Made by a program: the position numbers and the translations under genes | Shown: one piece after another, positions 45,205 through 54,348 of the stretch | Position numbering within the stretch: position 1 is the first letter of the stretch | How the letters are laid out: the number at the start of each line of letters is the position of its first letter | The notes under the pieces: model-generated | The model's input: only the letters and a program-made list of their open reading frames with translations | Told to the model about the DNA's origin: nothing | The model's database searches: none | Assembly: GCA_017477505.1 (NCBI GenBank) | Contig: JAFUVQ010000060.1 | Location: 186,001 to 250,000, forward strand | Direction: 5' to 3' | Source of the DNA: Eubacterium sp. | GTDB lineage: Bacteria > Bacillota > Clostridia > Lachnospirales > Lachnospiraceae | Length of the DNA stretch: 64,000 nucleotides

Positions 45205-45282
45205 TACCGTACTTACCTCTTACCTTATAATCCATTCCGGAATGATATCAGATCATCCGGATCTACTTCAGAATTAACGTCA

Positions 45283-46131
45283 TCATCTCCGCTGACGAAA
45301 TGCTTCATAACAGACAATACTTGCAGAGATTCCCGCATTCAGAGACTCAACCTTTCCCTGCATGGGGATTCTGATAAGCCTGTCGGCAGTTTCCGAGACA
45401 GCGTCCGAAAGTCCACGCCCTTCATTTCCTATAAGAAATGCAATTCCGCCGGTGAAATCCTCTTCGTACATATCTGTTCCGTTCAAATGTGTTCCGTAAA
45501 TCCTTATACCATGCATTTTCAGCGTATTAATATCACTTACCATATCCCGTGATACATATATCGGCATCCTTAGAATGGAACCCATGGTGCCCCGCACGAC
45601 CTTCGGATTATATCTGTCAACCGAGTCACTGCTAAGGACTATTCCCGTAACTCCCGCGCCTTCGGCGGTCCTTATGATAGTACCGAGATTACCCGGATCC
45701 TGAAGACGGTCAATGATGAGAATAAATGAACTGTCCCCTCCAATGACATCCTCCAGAGTATACTCCCCGGCTCTGACTACAGCCGTAATCCCCTGAGGAT
45801 TCTCGGTATCCGATAGTTTTTTATATACTTCCGATGTAACGACTGCAGTCTTTCCCTTTGACTCAAGCTGTTTCAGTTTATTTACAGCCGCAGCAGCTCT
45901 TTCGCTGCTGAGTCCGCCGTTTATCTTCTCCTCAATGCCTTCTGTATAAAAAACATCCAGTATATCCTCTTCCGGAACTTCCGAGAAAAGACGCACACCC
46001 TCAATAACAAATGCTTTTGCGGATTTTCTGAGTTTACTGTCCGTAAGCAGTCTGGTTACATATTTAACTTTTTCATTTTTCAGGGATGAGAGCTGAATCA
46101 CTCCCTGCCCGAAATCGGTTCTTGGCTGCAT
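45283..46131 (-). CDS. TrmH/SpoU-family RNA 2'-O-ribose methyltransferase
   Basis: 282 residues from the ATG at 46131, five bases after AGGAG; the reading from 46155 would start ahead of that site. An N-terminal L30e-like substrate-binding domain (about 10-100) precedes a knotted SPOUT methyltransferase domain. Its three motifs are seen: 'DPGNLGTIIRTAEGAGV', 'FLIGNEGRGLS' and 'IPMQGKVESLNAGISASI'. It methylates rRNA or tRNA using S-adenosylmethionine; the exact site is unknown. It follows dnaE by 36 bases. Confidence 0.9.
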   Translation of the reverse strand: MQPRTDFGQGVIQLSSLKNEKVKYVTRLLTDSKLRKSAKAFVIEGVRLFSEVPEEDILDVFYTEGIEEKINGGLSSERAAAAVNKLKQLESKGKTAVVTSEVYKKLSDTENPQGITAVVRAGEYTLEDVIGGDSSFILIIDRLQDPGNLGTIIRTAEGAGVTGIVLSSDSVDRYNPKVVRGTMGSILRMPIYVSRDMVSDINTLKMHGIRIYGTHLNGTDMYEEDFTGGIAFLIGNEGRGLSDAVSETADRLIRIPMQGKVESLNAGISASIVCYEAFRQRR

Positions 46132-46167
46132 CCTGTCCTGTCTCCTTTTGACCATGGCCGCCCTTCA

Positions 46168-49100
46168 TTATTTTTCCACCAGCTTGACATTTGCGTCTCC
46201 GTATGCCAGTCCCAGCGCGCTGATAATTCCGCTGTCTACATCTACCTTAACAGGCATACCCTTGGCCTTACGTTCAGCACGGAGCTGCACAAACAGCGGA
46301 GAGAAGCCTTTATATTCTTTGGCAAGCTCCAACAGATCCTGCTCCTGCTTTCTGTAATCCTCATAATTTTCAAAACATACCCAAAGCTGACGTTTTGCTT
46401 CCTCCGCTTCCCTTTCGATATCATCAAGGCTTCGCATGCTTTCCGCCATAAGCTTAGCCTCTTCCTCTGTAACGGAGGATCTTCCTGTAATTAAAAGTCG
46501 GTTTCCGTCATATAACATATCCTTATATTCGTTATATGTCTTCGGGAAAACAATTATCTCCATGCTTCCGACCAGGTCTGAAACTGTGACGAAAGCCATA
46601 TTTTCATTTTTCTTTGTAAGCTTGACACTGACATTGTCAATGATACAGCCGATGGTACAGTTCATCCTGTCATCTATATTTACACTGTTTGTATCCTCGT
46701 CGAACATGAAGTCTGCAGAGGTACAGTTGGCATATTTACGTATCAGTTCCGTATATCTGTCAAGGGGATGGCCGCTGACATACAGCCCGAGAACTTCCTT
46801 CTCGCCGCTGAGAAGATCCTCCTTCGGATATTCGGAACATTCGGGATAACGAACCACCGTCTTGAACTGTGCGCCTTCATCTTCACTGAAGAAGTCCGAA
46901 AGGTCCATCTGACCTGAGGTACTCTTCTTCTTGTCATGACTGATGCTGTTTAAGATATCCTCATAAACCATCATCATCTGGCGTCGCTTCCTTCCGAAGC
47001 TGTCAAATGCACCGGCTCTGATGAAACTCTCTATATATCTTCTGTTCACCGCCGTGCCATAGAGCCTTTCGATGAAATCTTCAAGACTCTCGTAGGCGCC
47101 GCCGTTCTCTCGTTCGCGGATTATAGCCTCAACCACATTGTCACCCACCGACTTAATGGCTGAAAGTCCGTAGCGTATTCCGCCTTCCGTAACAGAGAAT
47201 TCACTCTGTCCCTGATTCACATCAGGAGGAAGCAGCTTTATACCCATTTTCCTGACTGCGTCTATATAAGTCAGGAGCTTGGCGGAATTATCCTTGACGG
47301 ATGTAAGAAGAGCAGCCATGAAATCCAAAGGATAATAAGACTTCAGATATGCCGTCTGATAAGCCACAACCGCATAAGCCGCTGCATGAGATTTGTTGAA
47401 CGCATATTTTGCGAAATCCGTCATCTCGTCAAATATTTTATTAGCGGTTTCTTCCGGGATTCCATTCTTTACACATCCGGGAACTCCCAGTTCAGGATTT
47501 CCATATACGAAATACTGCCGTTCCTTTGCCATGACATCCGCCTTTTTCTTACTCATGGCACGGCGCACCAGATCACTTCTGCCGAGGCTGTAGCCCGCCA
47601 GCTCCATAACGATCTGCATAACCTGTTCCTGATATACTATACATCCGTAGGTAGGAGACAGAATCTTTTCCAGCGCAGGATGTTCATAGCTGACACTTTC
47701 AGGATTCTCTTTACCGGAAATGTATTTTGGTATGAAATCCATAGGACCCGGACGATAAAGCGAGATTCCCGCTATTACATCCTCCAGGTTTCCCGGCTTC
47801 AGTTCCTTCATGAAGGACTTCATTCCGCTGGACTCCAGCTGGAATACACCCTCTGTCTTCGCCTGTGATATAAGGGCAAAGACCTTCGGATCATTATAAT
47901 CAATGTTATCTATATCAATCTTTTTGCCGAGACGCCGCTCAACACTCTTTACCGTATCCTGTATTACAGTGAGGTTTCTGAGCCCCAGGAAATCCATCTT
48001 CAGAAGTCCCAGCTGCTCTATACGTGTCATATTGTACTGCGTCGTAACTGCATCGCCGTTCTTGCAGAGTGGAACAAAATCCTCTATCGGTTCCCTGCCG
48101 ATAACGACTCCGGCCGCATGCATGGAGGCATGTCTCGGAAGACCTTCCAGCTTCCTGCCCATGTCGACCATATACTTTACATTTTCATCTTCATTATAGT
48201 ACTTACGAAAATCCGGACTTACCTCCATAGCTCTGTCGATAGTCATGCCTATCTCCATAGGAATCGACTTGGCAACCTTGTCACAGATTCCATAAGGAAC
48301 ATCCAGTGCCCGCCCCACATCTCTGATACAGTTACGCGGTGCAAGAGTTCCGAATGTAACTATCTGAACAACCTTCTCATCGCCGTATTTGCGTTTGACA
48401 TACTCGATGACCTCATGACGCCTGTCAGGGTCGAAATCTATATCTATATCAGGCATGCTGACACGTTCCGGATTGAGGAATCTTTCAAAAATGAGACTGT
48501 ATCTAATGGGATCGATATTTGTTATCTTAAGCGCATATGAAACTATACTTCCCGCAGCAGAACCACGTCCGGGTCCGACGGGAATCCCGTTATCCTTTGC
48601 AAATCTGATGAAATCCCAGACTATGAGGAAATAGTCCACAAAACCCATGTCTCTGATGACAGAAAGCTCATACCTCATCCTTTCCATCAGCTCTTCGGTA
48701 ACCGGGTTATATCTTTCCTTAATGCCCTTCTCACAGAGTTCTGTAAGATAGCCAAATGAATCGTAGCCCTCCGGGACCTCGTACTTAGGGATCTTATACT
48801 CACCAAATACAATATTGACATTACATCTTTCGGCAATCCTGTGAGTATTGGCGAGAGCCTCCTTTGCATACGGGAAAAGAGCCTCCATCTCCTCTGCGGA
48901 TTTAAGATAGTATTTGCCCGGCTCGTAGTGCATACGCTGCTCATCATTTACACTCTTGGCTGTCTGGATACAGATCAGAATGTCATGTGCTTCCCAGTCC
49001 TCTTCGTAGATATAATGACTGTCATTTGTGCAGACAAGAGGAATTCCGGTTTCCTTGGATATGCGCATTATATCGGTATTAACCAGAGTATCCTCCGGAA

Positions 49101-49638
49101 GTCCGTGATCCTGCATCTCCAGGAAGTAGTTTCCTTCGCCAAATGTATCTCTGTGCCACAGCGCAGCCTTCTTCGCTTCATCATAGAAGCCCTGTCTTAT
49201 CTTCACAGCTACTTCGCCCTGAAGACAGGCAGAAAGACAGATGATGCCCTCATGAAACTCCTCGAGAACCTCCCTGTCAACACGTGGCTTATAGTAATAA
49301 CCTTCAGTAAAACCTCTGGTAACAATCTTGGAAAGATTGCTGTATCCCTTATTATTCTCAGCCAGAAGGATAAGATGATAATATCTCTCATCATTTGCCC
49401 CTGTCTCACGGTCGAAACGCGAACCCGGAGCTACGTACACCTCACAGCCTATGATAGGTTTGATGCCTTCCTTCTGGCAGGCTTCATAAAAATCGATAAC
49501 TCCGTACATGGCACCGTGATCGGTTATGGCAAGGCTGTCAAAGCCCAGTTCCTTTGCACGGGAAACAAGCTCCTTAATCTTAGCGGAGCCATCCAGAAGA
49601 CTATATTCAGTATGTACGTGCAAATGAGTGAATTCCAT
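46168..49638 (-). CDS. dnaE: DNA polymerase III subunit alpha
   Basis: 1156 residues, the normal DnaE length. It is a replicative DNA polymerase of the C family. An N-terminal PHP domain ('HLHVHTEYSLLDG') comes before the palm with the catalytic aspartates in 'MPDIDIDFDPDRR', the finger region 'GPGRGSAAGS', tandem helix-hairpin-helix motifs, and a C-terminal OB fold ('FVTVSDLVGSMEIIVFP'). Low-GC Gram-positives usually also carry PolC, which is not in this window. It is flanked by co-directional genes at 24-36-base spacing. Confidence 0.97.
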   Translation of the reverse strand: MEFTHLHVHTEYSLLDGSAKIKELVSRAKELGFDSLAITDHGAMYGVIDFYEACQKEGIKPIIGCEVYVAPGSRFDRETGANDERYYHLILLAENNKGYSNLSKIVTRGFTEGYYYKPRVDREVLEEFHEGIICLSACLQGEVAVKIRQGFYDEAKKAALWHRDTFGEGNYFLEMQDHGLPEDTLVNTDIMRISKETGIPLVCTNDSHYIYEEDWEAHDILICIQTAKSVNDEQRMHYEPGKYYLKSAEEMEALFPYAKEALANTHRIAERCNVNIVFGEYKIPKYEVPEGYDSFGYLTELCEKGIKERYNPVTEELMERMRYELSVIRDMGFVDYFLIVWDFIRFAKDNGIPVGPGRGSAAGSIVSYALKITNIDPIRYSLIFERFLNPERVSMPDIDIDFDPDRRHEVIEYVKRKYGDEKVVQIVTFGTLAPRNCIRDVGRALDVPYGICDKVAKSIPMEIGMTIDRAMEVSPDFRKYYNEDENVKYMVDMGRKLEGLPRHASMHAAGVVIGREPIEDFVPLCKNGDAVTTQYNMTRIEQLGLLKMDFLGLRNLTVIQDTVKSVERRLGKKIDIDNIDYNDPKVFALISQAKTEGVFQLESSGMKSFMKELKPGNLEDVIAGISLYRPGPMDFIPKYISGKENPESVSYEHPALEKILSPTYGCIVYQEQVMQIVMELAGYSLGRSDLVRRAMSKKKADVMAKERQYFVYGNPELGVPGCVKNGIPEETANKIFDEMTDFAKYAFNKSHAAAYAVVAYQTAYLKSYYPLDFMAALLTSVKDNSAKLLTYIDAVRKMGIKLLPPDVNQGQSEFSVTEGGIRYGLSAIKSVGDNVVEAIIRERENGGAYESLEDFIERLYGTAVNRRYIESFIRAGAFDSFGRKRRQMMMVYEDILNSISHDKKKSTSGQMDLSDFFSEDEGAQFKTVVRYPECSEYPKEDLLSGEKEVLGLYVSGHPLDRYTELIRKYANCTSADFMFDEDTNSVNIDDRMNCTIGCIIDNVSVKLTKKNENMAFVTVSDLVGSMEIIVFPKTYNEYKDMLYDGNRLLITGRSSVTEEEAKLMAESMRSLDDIEREAEEAKRQLWVCFENYEDYRKQEQDLLELAKEYKGFSPLFVQLRAERKAKGMPVKVDVDSGIISALGLAYGDANVKLVEK

Positions 49639-49662
49639 TTTCTTTGCCTTTTTATGTAAGCA

Positions 49663-50244
49663 TCATTTATGTTTTCTTCTTGATTCATATTTGCGCCACG
49701 CCTTGTAATACCTCTTGGCATAATCAAATGCAGCGTCCTCGCCCTCATCAGCAAGCTTTCTGAGAAGTATCTCCAGCTTCTTTCTGGTATATGGGTGCAT
49801 GAGTCCTTTGCCCTTGCCATTTTCAAAATATTCGAGAGCACTCGAATCTGTATATTTGTCACCCTTATATATCTTACTTGCTGCAACACGGTCGCAGAAC
49901 ATTTCTATGATGTAATTATCCGGCATCTTCATGCCTACAAGACTGCCGTCGCGTTTCACCAGATCATAATCAACCCAGTACTCCAGATGGTGCTTGTTGC
50001 GTCCTTTATGATGAAGCCACGAAGAAGTATAACCCTTCTCCTCACGCTCCGCCTCATTTGGGCTCCTGTTACCCTGGAAATACTTCGCTCCGACGCTGAA
50101 CTCAGTCCATGAATACTTGGAAAGATCATGGAGAAGTCCCTGCTTATAAAGTCCGCATCTGAAACAGTATTTGCCCACCAGATATTTATGATGATTTATA
50201 GTTTTGAGGTGCTTGTACCAGCCCTGTTCTGTTATTTTTTTCAT
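49663..50244 (-). CDS. DUF5662 family protein
   Basis: 193 residues, highly charged, soluble. Several histidines are spaced as in HD-type hydrolases: 'TINHHKYLV', 'LLHDLSKYSWTEF' and 'WLHHKGRNKHHLEYWVDYD'. These match the DUF5662 family, which is common in gut Firmicutes and has no proven function. A metal-dependent hydrolase role is a reasonable inference from the His/Asp set. It lies between the NYN-LOTUS gene and dnaE, 24 bases before the latter. Confidence 0.8.
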   Translation of the reverse strand: MKKITEQGWYKHLKTINHHKYLVGKYCFRCGLYKQGLLHDLSKYSWTEFSVGAKYFQGNRSPNEAEREEKGYTSSWLHHKGRNKHHLEYWVDYDLVKRDGSLVGMKMPDNYIIEMFCDRVAASKIYKGDKYTDSSALEYFENGKGKGLMHPYTRKKLEILLRKLADEGEDAAFDYAKRYYKAWRKYESRRKHK

Positions 50245-50272
50245 TTATTTATCCATTTCAATAAACCATACA

Positions 50273-51229
50273 CTATTTTTTGAGAACCACGTTTTTACTG
50301 TTGTTACTACTACTGATAATCCTCAACTCTTTAATACCTGAGATAAATCTTGAAAGTGTGGAATATCCGAATTCTTTTACATTGAAATCCGGGAATTCCG
50401 TATGGAGCTTCCTTCCGATGATACCTAGCTCCACGCCGTCCTTGCCGCCTTTCTCTACCATCTCGATGATGTAATTCGTAACCTCATCACGAAGCGTACT
50501 GTCCTCTCTTATCTTAACAATGACGGTGCTGTTCTTTTTCTTCAGTTTGAAATTATCCATATCCTCGATAAATGTAGAGAGTAAGCGATAGCCATAATTT
50601 CTCACATCAAAGTCAGAATATTTCTTCTGCAATCTCGAACCGATTTCACCGAGTCCGGTATCCTTACCCTTGTTGTTATTTTCGGAAATAATCTCAATGA
50701 TGGCATTTTCGATAACAGCCTGAGGCAGTACATTTTCAGCCTTCTTCCTCTTCTTGGCTCCAAGTCCGTTTCCACCATCAACATCATCAAGAGACTGATC
50801 AAGTAAGAGTTCAAGGTCAGTAAAAACCGAGCACGCCGCCCTGAATGACTTCGGTGTCTTATTCTCGCCCATACCGATGACTTCCATACCGGACTCTCTG
50901 AGACGGCTTGCAAGTCTGGTAAAGTCACCGTCACTGGAAACAATACAGAAACCATCCACATTCTGGGTATACAGAATATCCATTGCATCGATTATAAGGG
51001 TTGAATCTGTTGCATTCTTCCCCACGGTATTCCTGAACTGCTGAATCGGAGTTATGGAATTCTCCATCAGCTCCTTCTTCCATTTGTTAGCCTGTGTACT
51101 CGTCCAGTCGCCGTAAATCCTCTTATAAGTAACAACCCCGTACTTCGTCATCTCATCAAGAATACTCGTAATGTACTTTGATGAAATATTATCTGAGTCG
51201 ATCAGTACGGCAAATCTTTTGTCTTCCAT
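50273..51229 (-). CDS. NYN-domain RNase-like protein with two OST-HTH/LOTUS domains
   Basis: 318 residues. The N-terminal NYN (PIN-like) nuclease domain (1-150) shows the acidic residues expected for metal binding: 'AVLIDSDNIS' (Asp12 area), 'ATDSTLIIDAMDIL' and 'IVSSDGDFTRLA'. A basic linker follows, then two OST-HTH (LOTUS) repeats (about 170-240 and 247-318), each with 'IGxxL...F...YGY/FGY..LxxFI'. LOTUS domains bind RNA or RNA helicases, so an RNA-degrading or RNA-surveillance role is inferred. It is first in a leftward gene run leading into dnaE. Confidence 0.9.
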   Translation of the reverse strand: MEDKRFAVLIDSDNISSKYITSILDEMTKYGVVTYKRIYGDWTSTQANKWKKELMENSITPIQQFRNTVGKNATDSTLIIDAMDILYTQNVDGFCIVSSDGDFTRLASRLRESGMEVIGMGENKTPKSFRAACSVFTDLELLLDQSLDDVDGGNGLGAKKRKKAENVLPQAVIENAIIEIISENNNKGKDTGLGEIGSRLQKKYSDFDVRNYGYRLLSTFIEDMDNFKLKKKNSTVIVKIREDSTLRDEVTNYIIEMVEKGGKDGVELGIIGRKLHTEFPDFNVKEFGYSTLSRFISGIKELRIISSSNNSKNVVLKK

Positions 51230-51341
51230 TTTACCTTCTTCCCCTTATATACAATCTTATTTCCTTAACCATAACAACCATAGAATGCATACAGAGTTAT
51301 TTTATCATATTTATAACCTGGTTGCATAGAAAAAAGAGCGT

Positions 51342-51370
51342 TTGACAAAGCTTTTTTCTTAACCTATAAT
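51342..51370 (+). promoter_or_regulatory. Consensus sigma-A promoter of the HipA-like module
   Basis: A perfect TTGACA (51342-51347), 17-base spacer and perfect TATAAT (51365-51370). Confidence 0.9.
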
Positions 51371-51397
51371 TAAATAAAAATGCGTTTAATATAGGTT
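51361..51397. promoter_or_regulatory. Inverted repeat overlapping -10 and start site
   Basis: AACCTATA(A)TTAAA (51361-51374) faces TTTAATATAGGTT (51385-51397), 13 pairs with one bulge and a ten-base spacer. The left arm contains the -10 box and the right arm ends just before the ATG at 51404, so it could be an autoregulatory operator or an RNA hairpin hiding the ribosome site. Confidence 0.75.
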
Positions 51398-51403
51398 ATT
51401 ATT

Positions 51404-52219
51404 ATGAATTATACCAAATTATTACAGATGTATAAGGCTAATCTGACAAAGCAGCTGGCACAGAGGACCGCTTTGATCGAACGTTATGCTGTTTCCGGCT
51501 ACATCAGTACAAAAAAAATCGGACGAAAGACTTATAAATACCTGCAATATGTTGACGAATGCGGTGAACTGATTTCTGTATATCTTTCCAAGGAAAACCT
51601 TCAGTTATATGAAAAAATGCTAAATGATAAACTTATTCTCGAAAACAGAATTCAGTCCATCAAAGAAGACTTATCTCTTTTCGATAAAGTACACATACAG
51701 GAAGAACCGGATACCGCAGAATTAATGCTTCCGGAAGAAATCGGCGGATTCAGACTTCTTAATCACAGTCTGGGTGTAAGTTCCGGATTTCATGTGCTAT
51801 TTCAGGTCATTCCATTAGATAATCCTTCTGAATATGAAATTCTGGCAACATATAAGAAAAAGCTGTTCCGCGTCCCCATGATATACGTGAATGAAAGGTT
51901 TATCGGTCACACCAAAAGCTATATGGATAGTGCCGGCATTATCATAGATGAAGCCATCCGAAAAGAATTCGGAGAAGATTTTGAAAAAAGAAGTAACAAA
52001 ATATATGGAATCACCCGTGACGGAATAAAGTATACAGCTGTGAGCAAAGGTGTATCATTTAATGTCAGCTTTGTTTTCATGAAAGAAAAGATGGTTATAG
52101 AATACACTCCTGAAGAAGACTATCCTTATATGGCAGAACAGATTCATCGAATGAAGATATCACGACTTATAGAGAAAACCATTAACAGTAAGCTGATAGA
52201 TATTGCTATGAAAGGATAA
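51404..52219 (+). CDS. Unknown partner protein of the HipA-like kinase
   Basis: 271 residues that I do not recognise. The first about 70 residues are a helix rich in Lys/Gln plus a beta pair 'GYISTKKIGRKTYKYLQYVDECG' resembling small nucleic-acid-binding hairpins. A helical middle follows, and then a mixed domain (about 110-271) with basic and aromatic residues. Two bases separate its stop from the kinase ATG, so both are made together from the strong promoter upstream. By position it fits the antitoxin or regulator slot of a HipBA-like pair, though it has no visible helix-turn-helix. Confidence 0.72.
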   Translation: MNYTKLLQMYKANLTKQLAQRTALIERYAVSGYISTKKIGRKTYKYLQYVDECGELISVYLSKENLQLYEKMLNDKLILENRIQSIKEDLSLFDKVHIQEEPDTAELMLPEEIGGFRLLNHSLGVSSGFHVLFQVIPLDNPSEYEILATYKKKLFRVPMIYVNERFIGHTKSYMDSAGIIIDEAIRKEFGEDFEKRSNKIYGITRDGIKYTAVSKGVSFNVSFVFMKEKMVIEYTPEEDYPYMAEQIHRMKISRLIEKTINSKLIDIAMKG

Positions 52220-52221
52220 AA

Positions 52222-53394
52222 ATGAAAGAAAGGATTTTTTATTTAAGACAAAAAGACTATGATGTAGGCATTCTTATTATTGATGACGAATGCGAAATCC
52301 GAGAGGCCCAAATACAAAATCCAGACCGAGTTCCATTTTCAAAAACAAATGACAATCGGCAGATTATCAAGTGGTGGAATGAAAGAGCCATTCCGGAAGG
52401 TCGGGAGCATCTAACAGAACTGCTTCAAAAGCACGGTTGCTCAGGTTCACATGAATTACTCCTAAAGAATCTGGGGCTGAGTCTTACTGATACATATTGG
52501 CTATGCCCTTATGATTATAAAGATATGCGTTTTGACGATATAAACCTTTTTGATAATGGAAGCGACAAAATAGGATTTCATGAAGGTGAAGGCCGCGTTC
52601 ATTATTCCGGATCCCCGGACGCATCGTTAGGTGGTTTTTTGGCTAAAACAGCTGTGCATCATAATAATGAATGGTATCTCGAAAAGCATTTTAACAGTAA
52701 ATATCCGGACGCCCAGCAAAACGTAAATGAGCTTTTTGCGACCAAACTGCATGAACTGCAAGGATGGAAAGAATATACTTCCTACTATTCAAATTCGGAC
52801 ACAGTGGGAATATGTGAGACTTCAAAATGTAAATATTTCACTTCAAAAAGTGCTGAACTCGTTTCTGCCTTTGACCTGACGCGCGACTCACATAATAATG
52901 AAGCTGACGGAAAGAAGAATCTCGAAGAATATATAAAGAAATGCATTCAAGGAGGTCTTGATGAAGCTTACGTCAGGCATTCTCTTGATTACATGATTCT
53001 GATGGATTTTATTATTACAAATACAGACAGACATTGGAGAAACTTTGGAGTACTAAGGAATCCGGAATCATTAAAACTTATTTCGATAGCTCCGATATTT
53101 GATAACGGAAACTCAATGTTCTTTGATGAGCCATACATAATGAGCCGTCTATCACTCACAAGACTTGAAAGCGTAGGAATAGAAAAATCCGAATTAAAGC
53201 GATTGGAACTTATTGGCGATAAGACTGTTGTCCGTTCAGACCTTCTCCCTTCTCCCTCAGAGGTAAAAGCCTTTTACGCTGAACATGGTATCAGAGAGGA
53301 CAGAGCTGGCCAGATAGCAGCATCATATAGTAATAAGCTTGATTTATTCATGGAATACCAGCACGGAATCACAATAAGTGTAGCTAAAGAGTAG
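52222..53394 (+). CDS. HipA-like protein kinase
   Basis: 390 residues. The N-terminal third has 'WWNERAIPEGREHLTELLQ' and 'LLLKNLGLSLTDTYWLCP', blocks common to gut Firmicute HipA-like proteins. The kinase part shows a glycine-rich 'SPDASLGGFLAKTA', a likely ATP-binding Lys155 in 'WYLEKHF', Glu170, the catalytic loop 'TNTDRHWRNFG' with Asp269 and Asn274, and the metal-binding Asp294 in IFDNGNS. HipA toxins phosphorylate glutamyl-tRNA synthetase; the target here is unknown. The N-subdomain 1 of classical HipA is not evident, so the partner gene may provide regulation. Confidence 0.82.
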   Translation: MKERIFYLRQKDYDVGILIIDDECEIREAQIQNPDRVPFSKTNDNRQIIKWWNERAIPEGREHLTELLQKHGCSGSHELLLKNLGLSLTDTYWLCPYDYKDMRFDDINLFDNGSDKIGFHEGEGRVHYSGSPDASLGGFLAKTAVHHNNEWYLEKHFNSKYPDAQQNVNELFATKLHELQGWKEYTSYYSNSDTVGICETSKCKYFTSKSAELVSAFDLTRDSHNNEADGKKNLEEYIKKCIQGGLDEAYVRHSLDYMILMDFIITNTDRHWRNFGVLRNPESLKLISIAPIFDNGNSMFFDEPYIMSRLSLTRLESVGIEKSELKRLELIGDKTVVRSDLLPSPSEVKAFYAEHGIREDRAGQIAASYSNKLDLFMEYQHGITISVAKE

Positions 53395-53408
53395 CATCCG
53401 GCGGATGC
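53394..53408 (+). other. Short hairpin after the kinase stop
   Basis: GCATCC-GGC-GGATGC directly follows the TAG stop; no T run, so only a weak candidate end structure. Confidence 0.4.
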
Positions 53409-53428
53409 TGGGGCTGCGTAGGAGAAGA

Positions 53429-53458
53429 TAAAAAGCGAGCAGTTTTTCTACTGCTCGC
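53429..53458 (-). terminator. Terminator of the tRNA-Thr transcript
   Basis: The stem GCGAGCAG/CTGCTCGC is followed on the minus strand by five T residues, 12 bases past the tRNA 3' end. Confidence 0.85.
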
Positions 53459-53469
53459 AATTAATTCTC

Positions 53470-53542
53470 AGCTCCCGACGGGACTCGAACCCGTGACCTA
53501 CTGATTACGAATCAGTTGCGCTACCAACTGCGCTACGGAAGC
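53470..53542 (-). tRNA. tRNA-Thr (anticodon CGT)
   Basis: 73 bases fold as a full cloverleaf. Acceptor arm GCTTCCG/CGGGAGC (one G-U), D arm with AGCGCAGTTGGTAGCGC, anticodon stem ACTGA/TCAGT with loop TTCGTAA (anticodon CGT, reading ACG), and a T arm with GGGTTCGAGTCCC. CCA is not encoded. Confidence 0.95.
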
Positions 53543-53556
53543 AATCATGTGCTATA

Positions 53557-53585
53557 TTGATTAGTCACAACGCGTGTATTATATT
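53557..53585 (+). promoter_or_regulatory. Promoter of the SGNH hydrolase gene
   Basis: TTGATT (53557-53562), a 17-base spacer and TATATT (53580-53585). Confidence 0.55.
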
Positions 53586-53630
53586 ATATTTAGCATTGAG
53601 AATGCAAGATGTTTTTGACTGGAGAATGAA

Positions 53631-54320
53631 ATGAAACTAATATCTATCGTCGGAGATTCAATAAGTACATACGAAGGTTTTAACCCTGACGGATACGCAG
53701 TCTTTTATGACGAATACATGCAGAAAGCAAACGGCCTTACCTCTGTTTATGATACATGGTGGGCAAAGGTCAACCAAGCTCTACATGGCTATCTCTGCGT
53801 AAATAATTCATACTCCGGCAGCCGTGTAACAGGAAACAGATTCCCGGCAGCAAGCAGTGAAACACGCATCAATTCTTTAAACACCGCCGAGCACATTCCT
53901 AATATCATCTTAGTATATATAGGCTTCAATGATTTCGGCAACGGTGTCCCCGTTAATAATGCAAATAATCGATTTGACAGTAACAATCCGCTCGTATTCG
54001 AAGATGCTTATGACTATATGCTCCGTCAGATACGAAATAGATATCCCAACGCAACTGTCATATGCGGAACCTTAATGCGAACTGTTATGAAGGGTCGTAC
54101 AGATTGGAATTTCCCTGAAAGCTTTGCCGGAACATATCTGGAGGATTATAATAATACCATTCGAGCAGTCGTCTACAAAAATAACTGCTATCTGGCAGAT
54201 ACCAGCGCTAAGAATTATCGTTATGAAACACTGGATGGAACACATCCAACTGTTAACGGACATAATACGATAGCAAGAGCTTGGATTGAGTGTCTTTATG
54301 AGGTGGGGATTATTCTATAA
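53631..54320 (+). CDS. SGNH/GDSL-family hydrolase
   Basis: 229 residues without signal peptide. All four family blocks are visible: GDSIS with the nucleophile Ser10, a Gly in 'NNSYSGSRV', Asn100 in 'YIGFNDF', and the Asp202-x-x-His205 pair in 'DGTHPTVNGH'. It hydrolyses an ester, possibly an acetyl group on a carbohydrate or a lipid acyl chain; the substrate is not known. GGAG lies ten bases before the ATG. It has its own promoter and converges on the kinase gene. Confidence 0.9.
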   Translation: MKLISIVGDSISTYEGFNPDGYAVFYDEYMQKANGLTSVYDTWWAKVNQALHGYLCVNNSYSGSRVTGNRFPAASSETRINSLNTAEHIPNIILVYIGFNDFGNGVPVNNANNRFDSNNPLVFEDAYDYMLRQIRNRYPNATVICGTLMRTVMKGRTDWNFPESFAGTYLEDYNNTIRAVVYKNNCYLADTSAKNYRYETLDGTHPTVNGHNTIARAWIECLYEVGIIL

Positions 54321-54348
54321 TCCTCTTTACACACATATTTCTCATTCT

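Noticed and set aside
51404-53394. Phage-defence island around the HipA-like pair and Rpn gene
   Set aside because: The two are several kilobases apart with a tRNA, hydrolase and kinase between; no other defence genes are seen.
53470-53542. tRNA-Thr as an integration (att) site
   Set aside because: No integrase gene and no direct repeat of the tRNA end was found in the window.
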